A stretch of DNA of 54,201 nucleotides from an uncultured Eubacteriales bacterium (lineage in GTDB: Bacteria > Bacillota > Clostridia > Lachnospirales > Lachnospiraceae). Shown here in pieces: positions 24,485 to 32,485 of the stretch. Position 1 is the stretch's first letter. Every line of letters starts with the position of its first letter. A model generated the notes under the pieces. It saw only the letters and a list, made by a program, of their open reading frames with translations, had not been told where the DNA came from and searched no databases. The DNA lies in the NCBI GenBank assembly GCA_900316115.1, contig ONBN01000007.1, forward strand, positions 1 through 54,201, given 5' to 3'. The translations under genes were made by a program, and so were the position numbers.

Positions 24485-25018
24485 ATGGGAAAACAATCTA
24501 CCCGTGAAAATAAAACAATCTATCAGATATGCCGTGAAGAACAGGGGCTGACCCGTGAAAAGGCCAGTAAAAAAATGATCGGGGTATCTGCTTCAAGAAT
24601 TGAAAAAATCGAATATGAACTGCAGGATCCTACGCCATACGATATCGTCCAGATGGCAGACTGTTACAGGCGCCCGGATCTGTGCAACTATTACTGTTCA
24701 CACAAATGTACCATTGGGGACAGGTATGTACCTGAGATCGAGGTTTCCGAGCTTTCTACCATTATCCTGGAAACCATTGCAAGCCTGAATGAGATCAATC
24801 CTCTTACCAGCCGCCTGATCCAGATCGCCAGAGATGGGAAGATCACTGATGATGAGATCCATGATTTTGCTTATATCAGCAAGAAGCTGGACGAGGTTTC
24901 ACTGGCTATTGATTCCCTGAATCTGTGGGTAGACAAGACCGCCGGGGAAAAGAACCTTAACATAGAACTTTTAAACCAGGAAAAAGAAAAATTAAGACAG
25001 GAAAAGGGCGGTAATTAA
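24485..25018 (+). CDS. XRE-type helix-turn-helix regulator with long helical tail
   Basis: 177 residues. The HTH is at about 12-65 (LTREKASKKMIGVSASRIEK, then PTPYDIVQMADCYRRP). Two short cysteine motifs follow (DLCNYYCSHKC), which could hold a metal or FeS cluster. The rest is helical (IILETIASLNEINPLTSRLI, DEIHDFAYISKKLDEVSLAI) and ends in a charged coil. This Cys-containing XRE form is common in Clostridia; its target is unknown. It is divergent from the small-protein operon at 23344-24344, the natural candidate target. GGGAGGAG precedes the ATG. Confidence 0.75.
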   Translation: MGKQSTRENKTIYQICREEQGLTREKASKKMIGVSASRIEKIEYELQDPTPYDIVQMADCYRRPDLCNYYCSHKCTIGDRYVPEIEVSELSTIILETIASLNEINPLTSRLIQIARDGKITDDEIHDFAYISKKLDEVSLAIDSLNLWVDKTAGEKNLNIELLNQEKEKLRQEKGGN

Positions 25019-25034
25019 ACCACCCTTTTCCATC

Positions 25035-25080
25035 AATCCGGCTCTCAGGTATCTCCTGACCCGGATTTTTATTTGTTTTT
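25035..25080 (+). terminator. Rho-independent terminator after the XRE gene
   Basis: AATCCGG/CCGGATT outer stem with an inner CAGG/CCTG stem, then a T-rich tail (TTTTTATTTG and more Ts). A weaker hairpin made of AAAGGG and CCCTTT precedes it at about 25000-25032. Confidence 0.8.
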
Positions 25081-25082
25081 TA

Positions 25083-25622
25083 TCAATAATTCTCTGCGTG
25101 GATCTCGAAATATGACTGAGGATGAGCACAGACAGGACATACCTCCGGTGCCTTCTCTCCTACTACGATATGTCCGCAGTTACGGCATTCCCAAATCTTT
25201 ACTTCGCTCTTTGCAAATACTTCCTGTGCCTCTACATTGTGAAGCAGTGCACGGTACCGCTCCTCATGCTTCTTCTCAATGGCACCTACCATACGGAATT
25301 TTGCTGCCAGCTCCGGGAATCCTTCCTCTTCCGCTGTCTTTGCAAAGCCTTCATACATATCGGTCCATTCGTAGTTTTCCCCGTCTGCAGCTGCTGCCAG
25401 ATTCTCTGCAGTGTTTCCAATGCCGTTTAATTCCTTAAACCACATTTTCGCATGCTCTTTCTCATTATCAGCAGTTTTCAGAAACAGGGATGAGATCTGC
25501 TCAAAGCCTTCTTTTTTTGCTTTGGAAGCAAAATAGGTATATTTGTTTCTTGCCTGAGACTCTCCCGAAAAAGCCTCCATAAGATTTTTCTCTGTCTGTG
25601 TTCCGGCATATTTGTTTGCCAT
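25083..25622 (-). CDS. rbr: Rubrerythrin
   Basis: 179 residues: an N-terminal ferritin-like di-iron four-helix bundle and a C-terminal rubredoxin domain. Iron ligands are visible in [11 protein letters not shown] (Glu), [11 protein letters not shown] (Glu, His), AKTAEEEGF (Glu) and [11 protein letters not shown] (Glu, His). The rubredoxin knot has ECRNCGHIV and [12 protein letters not shown], four cysteines. It reduces hydrogen peroxide with electrons from a rubredoxin/NAD(P)H oxidoreductase and is a hallmark of anaerobes. Complete; AGGAGGAAGG precedes the ATG. Likely monocistronic. Confidence 0.97.
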   Translation of the reverse strand: MANKYAGTQTEKNLMEAFSGESQARNKYTYFASKAKKEGFEQISSLFLKTADNEKEHAKMWFKELNGIGNTAENLAAAADGENYEWTDMYEGFAKTAEEEGFPELAAKFRMVGAIEKKHEERYRALLHNVEAQEVFAKSEVKIWECRNCGHIVVGEKAPEVCPVCAHPQSYFEIHAENY

Positions 25623-25678
25623 GTTTCCTTCCTCCTTTTTGGATTGATATGTCTATCTTAACACTGATTCATTCCTTT

Positions 25679-25861
25679 TCACAAGCAGGACTTACATTTT
25701 TTTCTCCAGAATTTATTTATATCAAAATCCTGTATGATCCCGATCAGCTGCCCGGATATGATCACAGTCAGAAGTGAAAATGCCAGAAACGTGCTGCTTA
25801 AAACAGCAATGATACAGTATTTAATTTTGATATCTTTAAACAGTTTTTCCCTCAATCCCAA
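25679..25861 (-). CDS. Possible small membrane protein (TTG start)
   Basis: 60 residues with one long hydrophobic stretch (YCIIAVLSSTFLAFSLLTVI) and a Cys-containing end (KKCKSCL). It begins with TTG six bases after a GGGGG ribosome site, and no ATG is available. No family recognised. It lies 56 bases upstream of rubrerythrin on the same strand; may be a chance ORF. The neighbouring stretch 25862-25977 shows nothing. Confidence 0.3.
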   Translation of the reverse strand: MGLREKLFKDIKIKYCIIAVLSSTFLAFSLLTVIISGQLIGIIQDFDINKFWRKKCKSCL

Positions 25862-25977
25862 TTTTTGCCCCCGATTTTAAATGATAATGAATATATAAAC
25901 CATTATCCGCTCTCATTATCAAATCGTCAAGCTGAAATAAATCATTGCATCTTTATGGAAAACCATCGTTTTCCCTA

Positions 25978-26907
25978 TTAGCTGTTTTTAAACTCTGCTA
26001 CGCTTTCTTCTATACGCCGTTCAATATCCTGTCTTGTCCTTCGGCATTCTTTAGGGTACTTTTTCGCAGCTGTGAAAGCAAGTCTGATCACCAGCCCGGA
26101 GCCAACCGGCAGTATTGCCTTGATCAGGCCTTCCGGGAAAGCAAAATGCGTTCCATGTTCATAGATCACTGCCTCCAGCTGGCAGCTGTGAGGCCTTTCT
26201 GTCAGGCGCTGCTTCATGCGGCGGATATATTTTGCCGTATCCCAAAGTGCATCATCCTCTGCTCCCACAAGCACCAGCTTTCCCTGGATATTCTCCACCT
26301 TGATGGCCTCCAGATCTGTGATGGGATGCGCTGCCTCAGAGTCATCAAACAGCTTTCGTGATGCCAGCATATTCCCGGTTTCTTTGGATTCTTTTTCGAT
26401 CAATTTCCAGTATTGTGGATGCTGGTAATGAAATGGCATACAAGGCACTGGTTTTCCCTTATAAGAAAAAAGAGATTCCCCTTCTACAGGCCATTCCTTG
26501 CAGCCGTCCTTTTTTCCCTGCATAACGCCCTGCCATACAAAATCACTGGGAGTCATGGCAATAGTCAATGTAATATCCGAAAAGAATGAAGCTGCAGTCA
26601 GTGCCATGGTTCCGGTTGTGGAAGCCCCAAGAATACCGATCTTTCGGTTATGGTGGGACTTTAACCACTGAATCGCCTTTTCCACATACTCCAGGGGATA
26701 ATTGTGATATCCGCAGGCTTTCTTTTCTGGTGACATAGTCATCACATTCAGCCCCAGTGTATGAAGCCACTTTACTGCTGCCCGGGCCATATGATCCTCC
26801 GGATCATCCCCAAGTACAGCGATCACTCCGCAGTCTGAGCCCTCCGTACAGCTCCAGTATGTACCATAAAATCCATCTTTTTCTATATCAAAACGCGACC
26901 TTTTCAT
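25978..26907 (-). CDS. Alpha/beta hydrolase, BAAT/acyl-CoA thioester hydrolase C-terminal type
   Basis: About 309 residues. The nucleophile elbow is GILGASTTGTMAL, followed by LTIAMTPSDFVWQG and the acid/His region VGAEDDALWDT with HGTHFAFPEG, matching the BAAT_C domain (acyl-CoA thioesterases and amino acid N-acyltransferases). The N-terminal Ig-like domain of eukaryotic relatives is missing, as in most bacterial forms. Last gene of a TetR-ATC hydrolase-hydrolase operon. The inner ATG at 26907 is better spaced from AGGAGG than the one at 26913. Confidence 0.8.
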   Translation of the reverse strand: MKRSRFDIEKDGFYGTYWSCTEGSDCGVIAVLGDDPEDHMARAAVKWLHTLGLNVMTMSPEKKACGYHNYPLEYVEKAIQWLKSHHNRKIGILGASTTGTMALTAASFFSDITLTIAMTPSDFVWQGVMQGKKDGCKEWPVEGESLFSYKGKPVPCMPFHYQHPQYWKLIEKESKETGNMLASRKLFDDSEAAHPITDLEAIKVENIQGKLVLVGAEDDALWDTAKYIRRMKQRLTERPHSCQLEAVIYEHGTHFAFPEGLIKAILPVGSGLVIRLAFTAAKKYPKECRRTRQDIERRIEESVAEFKNS

Positions 26908-26923
26908 ACGCATATTCCTCCTC

Positions 26924-27586
26924 TTAGATCAGTCTGGATCTGTCTGCATTTTTCCAGGCATTACTCTGATCTCCTACCTGCCAGAAATCGCAGTAAGCAT
27001 CACCGTTCGCCACTGTATAGTAACGGATCATCCTGCAGTGAAAAGGCTCAAATACCTTATAATCACTTCTGCACAATTCCGGCATAAGGTTCTCATAGCC
27101 ATGTTTCCTGGCAAATTCATATACCGGGCAGCCCATAAGGCGCACGCTTACTCCTTCTGTTCTGCCTTCAGGATTCACTTCCACACCCCAGGTATTATTC
27201 CAGCTGCCGTCCTGCAAGTGTTCATCTGACTGCTTTTTTAACAGCTTGTACATCAGACCGTACATACGCTGTACCCACCTCCAGTTAAAGTTAATAAATT
27301 TACCAAGGGTACGGTTATTTCCCATCAACGCTTCCGTGCACAGCGCACCTATTTCTTCCGGCGTTTTTTTCCTGTCTGTGGCTTCATAATATGCAAACAG
27401 GGCAATAGCCGTATATACCTGTTCCCACAGGAAATTCTTCTTCCCGCCTATGAAGGGCTGATCCTTTTCCAGCTTCTCATACCATTGCCTAAATGATAAA
27501 TATCTTTCCCTGGCTGCTTCCCCGGATTCGTCCTTATAAATCTGCTTTCTGATCTCCTTTAATGCTGCTTTGGGTATCTCTGTCAT
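26924..27586 (-). CDS. L-2-amino-thiazoline-4-carboxylic acid (ATC) hydrolase family protein
   Basis: About 220 residues. The C-terminal half carries the family signature: GVSVRLMGCPVYEFARKHG, ELCRSDYKVFE, then GDAYCDFWQ. The first half is helical (FLWEQVYTAIALFAYYEATD). The name comes from a Pseudomonas enzyme that opens a thiazoline ring; most clostridial members have no known substrate. Start at 27586 behind GAGGCGG, 17 bases after the TetR gene; a longer frame into the regulator is not credible. Confidence 0.7.
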   Translation of the reverse strand: MTEIPKAALKEIRKQIYKDESGEAARERYLSFRQWYEKLEKDQPFIGGKKNFLWEQVYTAIALFAYYEATDRKKTPEEIGALCTEALMGNNRTLGKFINFNWRWVQRMYGLMYKLLKKQSDEHLQDGSWNNTWGVEVNPEGRTEGVSVRLMGCPVYEFARKHGYENLMPELCRSDYKVFEPFHCRMIRYYTVANGDAYCDFWQVGDQSNAWKNADRSRLI

Positions 27587-27603
27587 GATCTGCCGCCTCT
27601 CCG

Positions 27604-28188
27604 TTATTCTTCCTGAAAGCTTAATCCAAGCATAGTCTCCAGCACTCTTTGAATCTCCCTGCCCATATTTTCTGCAGGACTTGAAGTATTTGTGATACCA
27701 AATATGGCAAAAGAAATGGCATTTGCACACAGATGAGGATCCTGCACCTGAATCTCACCGCTTTCCATCCCTCTGTGGATCAGCTTTTCCATCAGCACTG
27801 CAAGGCCTTCATAAACAGGTATCCTCATTTCCACAAAAGACTGTCTTGCGGATGGATCTGCCATGTATTCCTTACTGAATGCCTGGTTTCCTGCCAGCTG
27901 CTTTTTGCAGATCTGCAGAGTTATCTGAAGGATCTCATGAACGCTTTTTCCTTCATCCAGTATGGCCTGTTCCAGATAATCTATGGTCTGGTTCCGCCTG
28001 GTCTGCAGCACTGCCTGATAAAGCTTCTCCTTACTTCCAAAATAATGGAGCACAGACCCTTTCACCAGGCCGCAGGCTTCCGCCACTTTTTCTATACTGG
28101 TCCTGCGATAACCGTTCTCCAGAAAAACTTTTTCCGCAACTTCCAGGATCTGCTGTTTTCTTAAATTCGTATCATTCATTCGTTTCAT
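27604..28188 (-). CDS. TetR/AcrR family regulator
   Basis: About 194 residues. N-terminal HTH: ILEVAEKVFLENGYRRTSIE, then KVAEACGLVKGSVLHYFGSK. The C-terminal ligand domain is helical and contains TLQICKKQLAGNQAFSKEYM and a final IQRVLETMLGLSF helix. The ATG at 28188 is chosen because AAGGAG lies upstream within a palindrome. First gene of the operon with the ATC hydrolase and thioesterase-like genes, so probably an autorepressor released by a substrate of these enzymes. Confidence 0.88.
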   Translation of the reverse strand: MKRMNDTNLRKQQILEVAEKVFLENGYRRTSIEKVAEACGLVKGSVLHYFGSKEKLYQAVLQTRRNQTIDYLEQAILDEGKSVHEILQITLQICKKQLAGNQAFSKEYMADPSARQSFVEMRIPVYEGLAVLMEKLIHRGMESGEIQVQDPHLCANAISFAIFGITNTSSPAENMGREIQRVLETMLGLSFQEE

Positions 28189-28198
28189 ATGCAAAAAA

Positions 28199-28227
28199 CT
28201 CCTTATTGACTTCAAGTCAATAAGGAG
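28199..28227. promoter_or_regulatory. 29-bp perfect palindrome: TetR operator overlapping the ribosome site
   Basis: CTCCTTATTGACTT, one central C, AAGTCAATAAGGAG: 14-bp perfect arms. It contains TTGACTT-like -35 bases and the AAGGAG ribosome site of the TetR gene. Typical size and symmetry for a TetR-family operator. Confidence 0.85.
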
Positions 28228-28289
28228 CATATCACAAAAATTCTCTGCTGTAAAGCGGCGTTCTCAAACCGGGTGTCCACTTTTTATAT

Positions 28290-29009
28290 TTATTTTTTCA
28301 CTTTTTTCATCATGATAAGCAGTCCTGCGAACTGCCAGATATTTCCCACACTGATCCAGGCGGCTGCCAGTGCATTTCCCCAGTGATATCCACGGAAAGG
28401 TGTTGCAACTGCCATAGTGACTACCATTCCAAATCCTATGTTAAAGATCCAGCACCATTTTGGATATGGGGTCATCCCTTTTGCAAAAGCCAAGATCTGA
28501 ACTGCGATCAGATAAACGCAGAAGATCAGGAACAAAATGGTTGATGGCAGGAAAAAGTATTTGGCAAACTTCAGGCTGCATTCATATGCCAGGGCCGGAG
28601 CCTTTTGCATCAGATAATTATACAGCCATGCAATCATAATACAGGGCACATGAACGCCACAGGCGCCAAATGCAATATACCCGATGATCCCTGTCCGCAG
28701 CTTATGTGCATGAGCAGGGGATTTCTCTGCCATCAGCCGGTAAATTCCAAAATAGCTAAGGCCTTCCAGCACGATGCCAAACAATCCAAGTAAAGCAGAC
28801 CAGAAATAAGTGCTGTCTGTTTTCCCTGTATAGGTTGACAGCTTTCCCTCAAGACCAGTAAGTGTGGGATCTTTCACACCGTATCCTAAGATCCAGTCGC
28901 CGATAAATACCATGCATCCGGCAAACAGTCCAATAAGCAGCAGTTTTCGGATTCTGGGCCAGTCTAACTGGCTTTCAATCCCAATAGGATTATATTCATT
29001 CTTTTTCAT
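28290..29009 (-). CDS. DUF6796 family multi-pass membrane protein
   Basis: 239 residues with about seven membrane helices (LLLIGLFAGCMVFIGDWILG, FWSALLGLFGIVLEGLSYFG, GIIGYIAFGACGVHVPCIMI, FFLPSTILFLIFCVYLIAVQ, WISVGNIWQFAGLLIM). I place it in DUF6796, uncharacterised membrane proteins of Firmicutes often next to TetR genes. An extended -10 (TGG-TAGAAT) lies upstream near 29048. It ends just before the TetR palindrome on the same strand as the TetR operon. Confidence 0.7.
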   Translation of the reverse strand: MKKNEYNPIGIESQLDWPRIRKLLLIGLFAGCMVFIGDWILGYGVKDPTLTGLEGKLSTYTGKTDSTYFWSALLGLFGIVLEGLSYFGIYRLMAEKSPAHAHKLRTGIIGYIAFGACGVHVPCIMIAWLYNYLMQKAPALAYECSLKFAKYFFLPSTILFLIFCVYLIAVQILAFAKGMTPYPKWCWIFNIGFGMVVTMAVATPFRGYHWGNALAAAWISVGNIWQFAGLLIMMKKVKK

Positions 29010-29183
29010 AGCTTCTCTCCTTCGTCTTTGTCCTATTGTTCTATTCTACCAGACAACCTTCAAAAAGCCCAGAAAACCGTATACTGCTTTATTGAACTTT
29101 TTTATCAATAAGTCGCTGTTCACTCCGTTCACAGTGCCATCGATAGCCGTTGTTTTCTTTATTCACAGCACCTGTTCATCTGC

Positions 29184-29945
29184 TTACCAGCCCAGATCCA
29201 TCAGCCAGTTATTTAAGCCTCGTTCCCTTTCCTTTTCGACGGTTATGTGTTCCGGATGGGTATATTCCCCTTTAATATTGCCATCTACAATATAAAGGAT
29301 CCTGCTGCATCTGGCTGCAACCTTTGCATCATGTGTAACCATTACAATGGTAGTGCCTTCCTGGTTCAGCTTTACCAGCTCATCCATTACCTCATTGGAG
29401 GAGGTACGGTTTAAAGCTCCTGTAGGCTCATCTGCAAACAGCAGCCTTGGCTGGTTCATCATGCTTCTGCAGATGCAGGCTCTCTGAAGCTGTCCACCGG
29501 ATACCTCATTCACATCATTATCTGCAATCTCAATGATTCCCAGCTTACGCATCCGCTGCTCGCCTCTTTTTTGCTTCTGGCTCCTGCTTTCATCTGATTT
29601 TTTGCTTTCTGCTGCCGGAAGTAAAATATTGTCCAGGATCGTAAGATTTTTCATCATATACATCTGCTGAAAAATAAAGCCCATTTCATCCAGCCGGAGT
29701 TTTGTCAGTTCTTTTTCGCTAAGGGTAGTCAGATCCTTTCCTTCAAAAAGCACCTGTCCCCCTGTTGCACGATCCATCCCGGATATTGCATACAAAAGCG
29801 TTGATTTCCCGGAACCGGACGGTCCCATGATCGCCACCATATCTCCTTCATTTACCTGAAGATTTACATTTCTAAGTACATTGTTCTGTCGTTTATCAAT
29901 AACATATGTTTTGCAAAGATTCTTTGCACAAAGTAATGCTGCCAT
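29184..29945 (-). CDS. ABC transporter ATP-binding protein (MacB/LolD type)
   Basis: 253 residues. Walker [11 protein letters not shown]-loop FIFQQMYMM, signature VSGGQLQRACI, Walker B LLFADEPTGALN, H-loop MVTHDAKVA. This is the type that pairs with FtsX-like permeases to export peptides or lipoproteins or to resist antimicrobials. An unusual run of charged residues (SKKSDESRSQKQKRGEQR) sits before the signature, as in Firmicute bacitracin-type exporters. The partner permease at 29966 is cut short. Complete. Confidence 0.88.
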   Translation of the reverse strand: MAALLCAKNLCKTYVIDKRQNNVLRNVNLQVNEGDMVAIMGPSGSGKSTLLYAISGMDRATGGQVLFEGKDLTTLSEKELTKLRLDEMGFIFQQMYMMKNLTILDNILLPAAESKKSDESRSQKQKRGEQRMRKLGIIEIADNDVNEVSGGQLQRACICRSMMNQPRLLFADEPTGALNRTSSNEVMDELVKLNQEGTTIVMVTHDAKVAARCSRILYIVDGNIKGEYTHPEHITVEKERERGLNNWLMDLGW

Positions 29946-29965
29946 TTTGATTTCCTCCCTTTTTG

Positions 29966-30784
29966 CTACTCGATGTTTGCTGTGTCATTACTTCTGATTT
30001 TCCGGATATGCAGGGCGGTAATACCTGCCCCAAGGAATGTGATAACCAAAATGATCACCGGATACATCAGAAAGATCTTCCACGGACTGATCACATAGGA
30101 AACCGTTCCGGCTCCCACCATGCCAAACAGCGGATTGCCAACCAGATATGTTACAGGAACTGAACATAATGCAGCCAGCAAAACAGCGATGAATGTAACC
30201 ACCCCAAACCGCATGATATGCCATTTGATTATTCTGGAATTGCCAAACCCAATTGCCTTCAAAATGGCGATCTGGCTTCTCTCATCTGCCAGAAATGACC
30301 GTTCCATCAGAACACATACCAGCAGGATCACGATCATCGTAATGCCAAGCAGCAGATACTGCACGGCCTCCACAGTGGACGCTACTCCCATCATATCGTC
30401 ACAATACTCCACTGCATTCATCACATGATCGATCTCAAACAGCTTTTCTACTTTTTCCTTACGGGTCTCAATCTCTTCTGCAGAAGGATCATCCTGGAAA
30501 TTGATCTGATAAGGCATCAAAGTTGAAAGATATCTAAAATCTGCAGGTGCATCCTCATGAAGACGGATCACCTGTCCAAGCTGATTCATACTCTGGAAAT
30601 ATGCCACTACCACACAATCAATAGTTTCCGTCCCAAAATCAATGGATACCGTATCACCAAGTTTTGCTCCGATCATATTGCTAATGGTTGGGGTAATGGC
30701 GATCTCATTCTTATTCTGGGGTGCCTCCCCTTCTGTGTATTCATAGTCAGCCGCTGTTGTTTCAAACTTCTTTACAGGGCTTCT
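29966..30784 (-). pseudogene. FtsX-like ABC exporter permease, 5' part missing
   Basis: An open frame that runs from a stop codon at 30785-30787. It encodes only the C-terminal third of a permease: an extracytoplasmic segment (GDTVSIDFGTETIDCVVVAY), then the three last membrane helices of the FtsX domain (YLLLGITMIVILLVCVLM, RFGVVTFIAVLLAALCSV, IFLMYPVIILVITFLGAGIT) with SQIAILKAIGFGNSRI between. Full-length relatives have about 750-800 residues and a matching N-terminal FtsX unit. The break is near 30785, directly beside the MerR-type promoter of the next gene, so a deletion joined the two. An internal Met at 30676 could start a short product. Confidence 0.75.
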
Positions 30785-30847
30785 TTATGAAAATTTTTAT
30801 AGAAAAAGTCTTTACAAATACTCTTTATAAAATCTTTATAAACCCTC

Positions 30848-30878
30848 TTGACTTAAACTTAACTTTAAGTTGTAGACT
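30848..30878 (+). promoter_or_regulatory. MerR-type promoter with 19-base spacer
   Basis: TTGACT, 19 bases, TAGACT. The spacer centre is the dyad AACTTAA-CT-TTAAGTT. Over-long spacing with a dyad between the boxes is the hallmark of promoters activated by MerR-family proteins that twist the DNA. It drives the hydrolase and flavodoxin genes. No MerR gene adjoins it. Confidence 0.75.
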
Positions 30879-31007
30879 TGATACATGCTTACATATACAG
30901 GTTATACATCTGTCCGCTAAAAGTCAACCCAAAGCGCCAAGTTATTACCGTGCGAATACAGTGATAAGACACCTTATATTTTTCAAATAAAACAGGAGGT
31001 TTACAAA

Positions 31008-31982
31008 ATGCAAGACGAAAAACTTAATTTAACCCAGGAATGGGATAAAACCTTTCCGCAAAGCGATAAGGTAACACACAGCAAAATCACTTTCCACAAC
31101 CGCTATGGAATCACACTTGCTGCAGACATGTACGTTCCCAAAAATGTTACAGGAAAACTGCCAGTTCTTGCTGTAGCAGGCCCTTTTGGTGCTGTAAAAG
31201 AACAGGCTTCCGGACTGTATGCACAGACCATGGCAGAACGAGGTTTTCTTACGATTGCCTTTGATCCTTCCTACACTGGTGAAAGTGGCGGAACCCCAAG
31301 ATATGTAGCTTCACCGGATATCAACACAGAAGATTTCAGCGCAGCTGTAGATTTCCTTTCTGTACAGGAAAATGTTGATCCGGACAAAATCGGTATTATT
31401 GGAATCTGTGGCTGGGGCGGAATGGCACTTAATGCAGCCTCTATGGATACCCGCATCAAAGCCACTGTCACTTCCACCATGTATGATATGAGCCGTGTCA
31501 CTGCTAACGGCTATTTCGATGCAATGGATGAAGATCAGCGCTATCAAATGAAAGAACAGCTGAATGCCCAGCGAACTGTTGATTATAAAAATGGAGAATA
31601 TGCTCTTGCCGGTGGATTACCAGATGTTGTTCCGGATGATGCACCATTTTTCCTGAAGGATTACTTTGATTATTACAAAACCAGCAGAGGATATCATCCA
31701 CGTTCCCTGAATTCCAACGGAGGCTGGAACATAACCTCTTCCTTATCTTTTGCAAACATGCCGATTCATTGCTATGCCAGTGAAATTCGCAACGCTGTTT
31801 TGATCATTCATGGAGAAAAAGCACATTCTGTTTATTTCAGCAAAGATATTTTCCCAAAATTGAAGGGTGATAACAAAGAACTGCTGCTGATTCCAGGTGC
31901 TGTTCATACGGATCTGTATGACCGGCTGGATATTATTCCTTTTGACAAAATAGAGAGCTTCTTCCGCACATATTTAAAATAA
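31008..31982 (+). CDS. Alpha/beta hydrolase (YcjY/dienelactone-hydrolase-like) with GICGWGG elbow
   Basis: 324 residues. Alpha/beta hydrolase fold: VLAVAGPFGAVKEQASGLYA with the oxyanion-hole region, FDPSYTGESGG, elbow IGIICG-type strand reading GIIGICGWGGMALNA, acid region LIIHGEKAHS, terminal His in PGAVHTDLYDR. Close relatives with a Ser nucleophile read GICASGG or GICGSGG; here the Ser position is Trp, so the nucleophile is absent or moved to the Cys. Expressed from a MerR-type promoter and followed after 26 bases by a flavodoxin, a pairing seen in electrophile or redox stress units. AGGAGGT precedes the ATG. Confidence 0.8.
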   Translation: MQDEKLNLTQEWDKTFPQSDKVTHSKITFHNRYGITLAADMYVPKNVTGKLPVLAVAGPFGAVKEQASGLYAQTMAERGFLTIAFDPSYTGESGGTPRYVASPDINTEDFSAAVDFLSVQENVDPDKIGIIGICGWGGMALNAASMDTRIKATVTSTMYDMSRVTANGYFDAMDEDQRYQMKEQLNAQRTVDYKNGEYALAGGLPDVVPDDAPFFLKDYFDYYKTSRGYHPRSLNSNGGWNITSSLSFANMPIHCYASEIRNAVLIIHGEKAHSVYFSKDIFPKLKGDNKELLLIPGAVHTDLYDRLDIIPFDKIESFFRTYLK

Positions 31983-32008
31983 TCTTGAAAGGTACGAGGT
32001 GATATATC

Positions 32009-32485
32009 ATGAAAACACTGATCATTTATTATTCTTATCGTGGAAATACAAAGAAAATTGCTGAAATGATTTCAAAGAGAACCGGTGCAGATACACTGCG
32101 TATCGAAACCGTTGTTCCATATGAAGGAAGCTACAACAAAGTGGTAGATCAGGGACAGGAAGAGGTCAACGCCGGATATTGCCCGGAAATCAAACCTCTG
32201 TCCACAGATCTCAGCCAGTATGACACCATCATCCTTGGAACCCCTGTATGGTGGTATACCTTTGCTCCGGCAATGCATACGTTCTTAAAAAACCAGAACT
32301 GGGATGGAAAAACCGTCTATCCTTTTGCCACAAATGGCGGCTGGATCGGTCATACATTCAAGGACATCAAAAATATCTGCCATGGCGCAGATGTAAAAGA
32401 CGGATTAAATGTCCGCTTTGATGAATCTACCCTGCGTACTTCCGTAAAAGATATTGAAAACTGGACTGACAAGATCATTAACTGA
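32009..32485 (+). CDS. Flavodoxin
   Basis: 158 residues. The FMN phosphate loop is YSYRGNTKKIAEMI at residues 8-21; the flavin-stacking loops TPVWWYTFAPAM and ATNGGWIGHTF follow. Long-chain-like electron carrier used in the cytoplasm for low-potential redox steps. Second gene of the MerR-controlled unit; GGTACGAGGTG is its ribosome site. Its last eight bases overlap the end of the convergent sortase gene. Confidence 0.9.
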   Translation: MKTLIIYYSYRGNTKKIAEMISKRTGADTLRIETVVPYEGSYNKVVDQGQEEVNAGYCPEIKPLSTDLSQYDTIILGTPVWWYTFAPAMHTFLKNQNWDGKTVYPFATNGGWIGHTFKDIKNICHGADVKDGLNVRFDESTLRTSVKDIENWTDKIIN

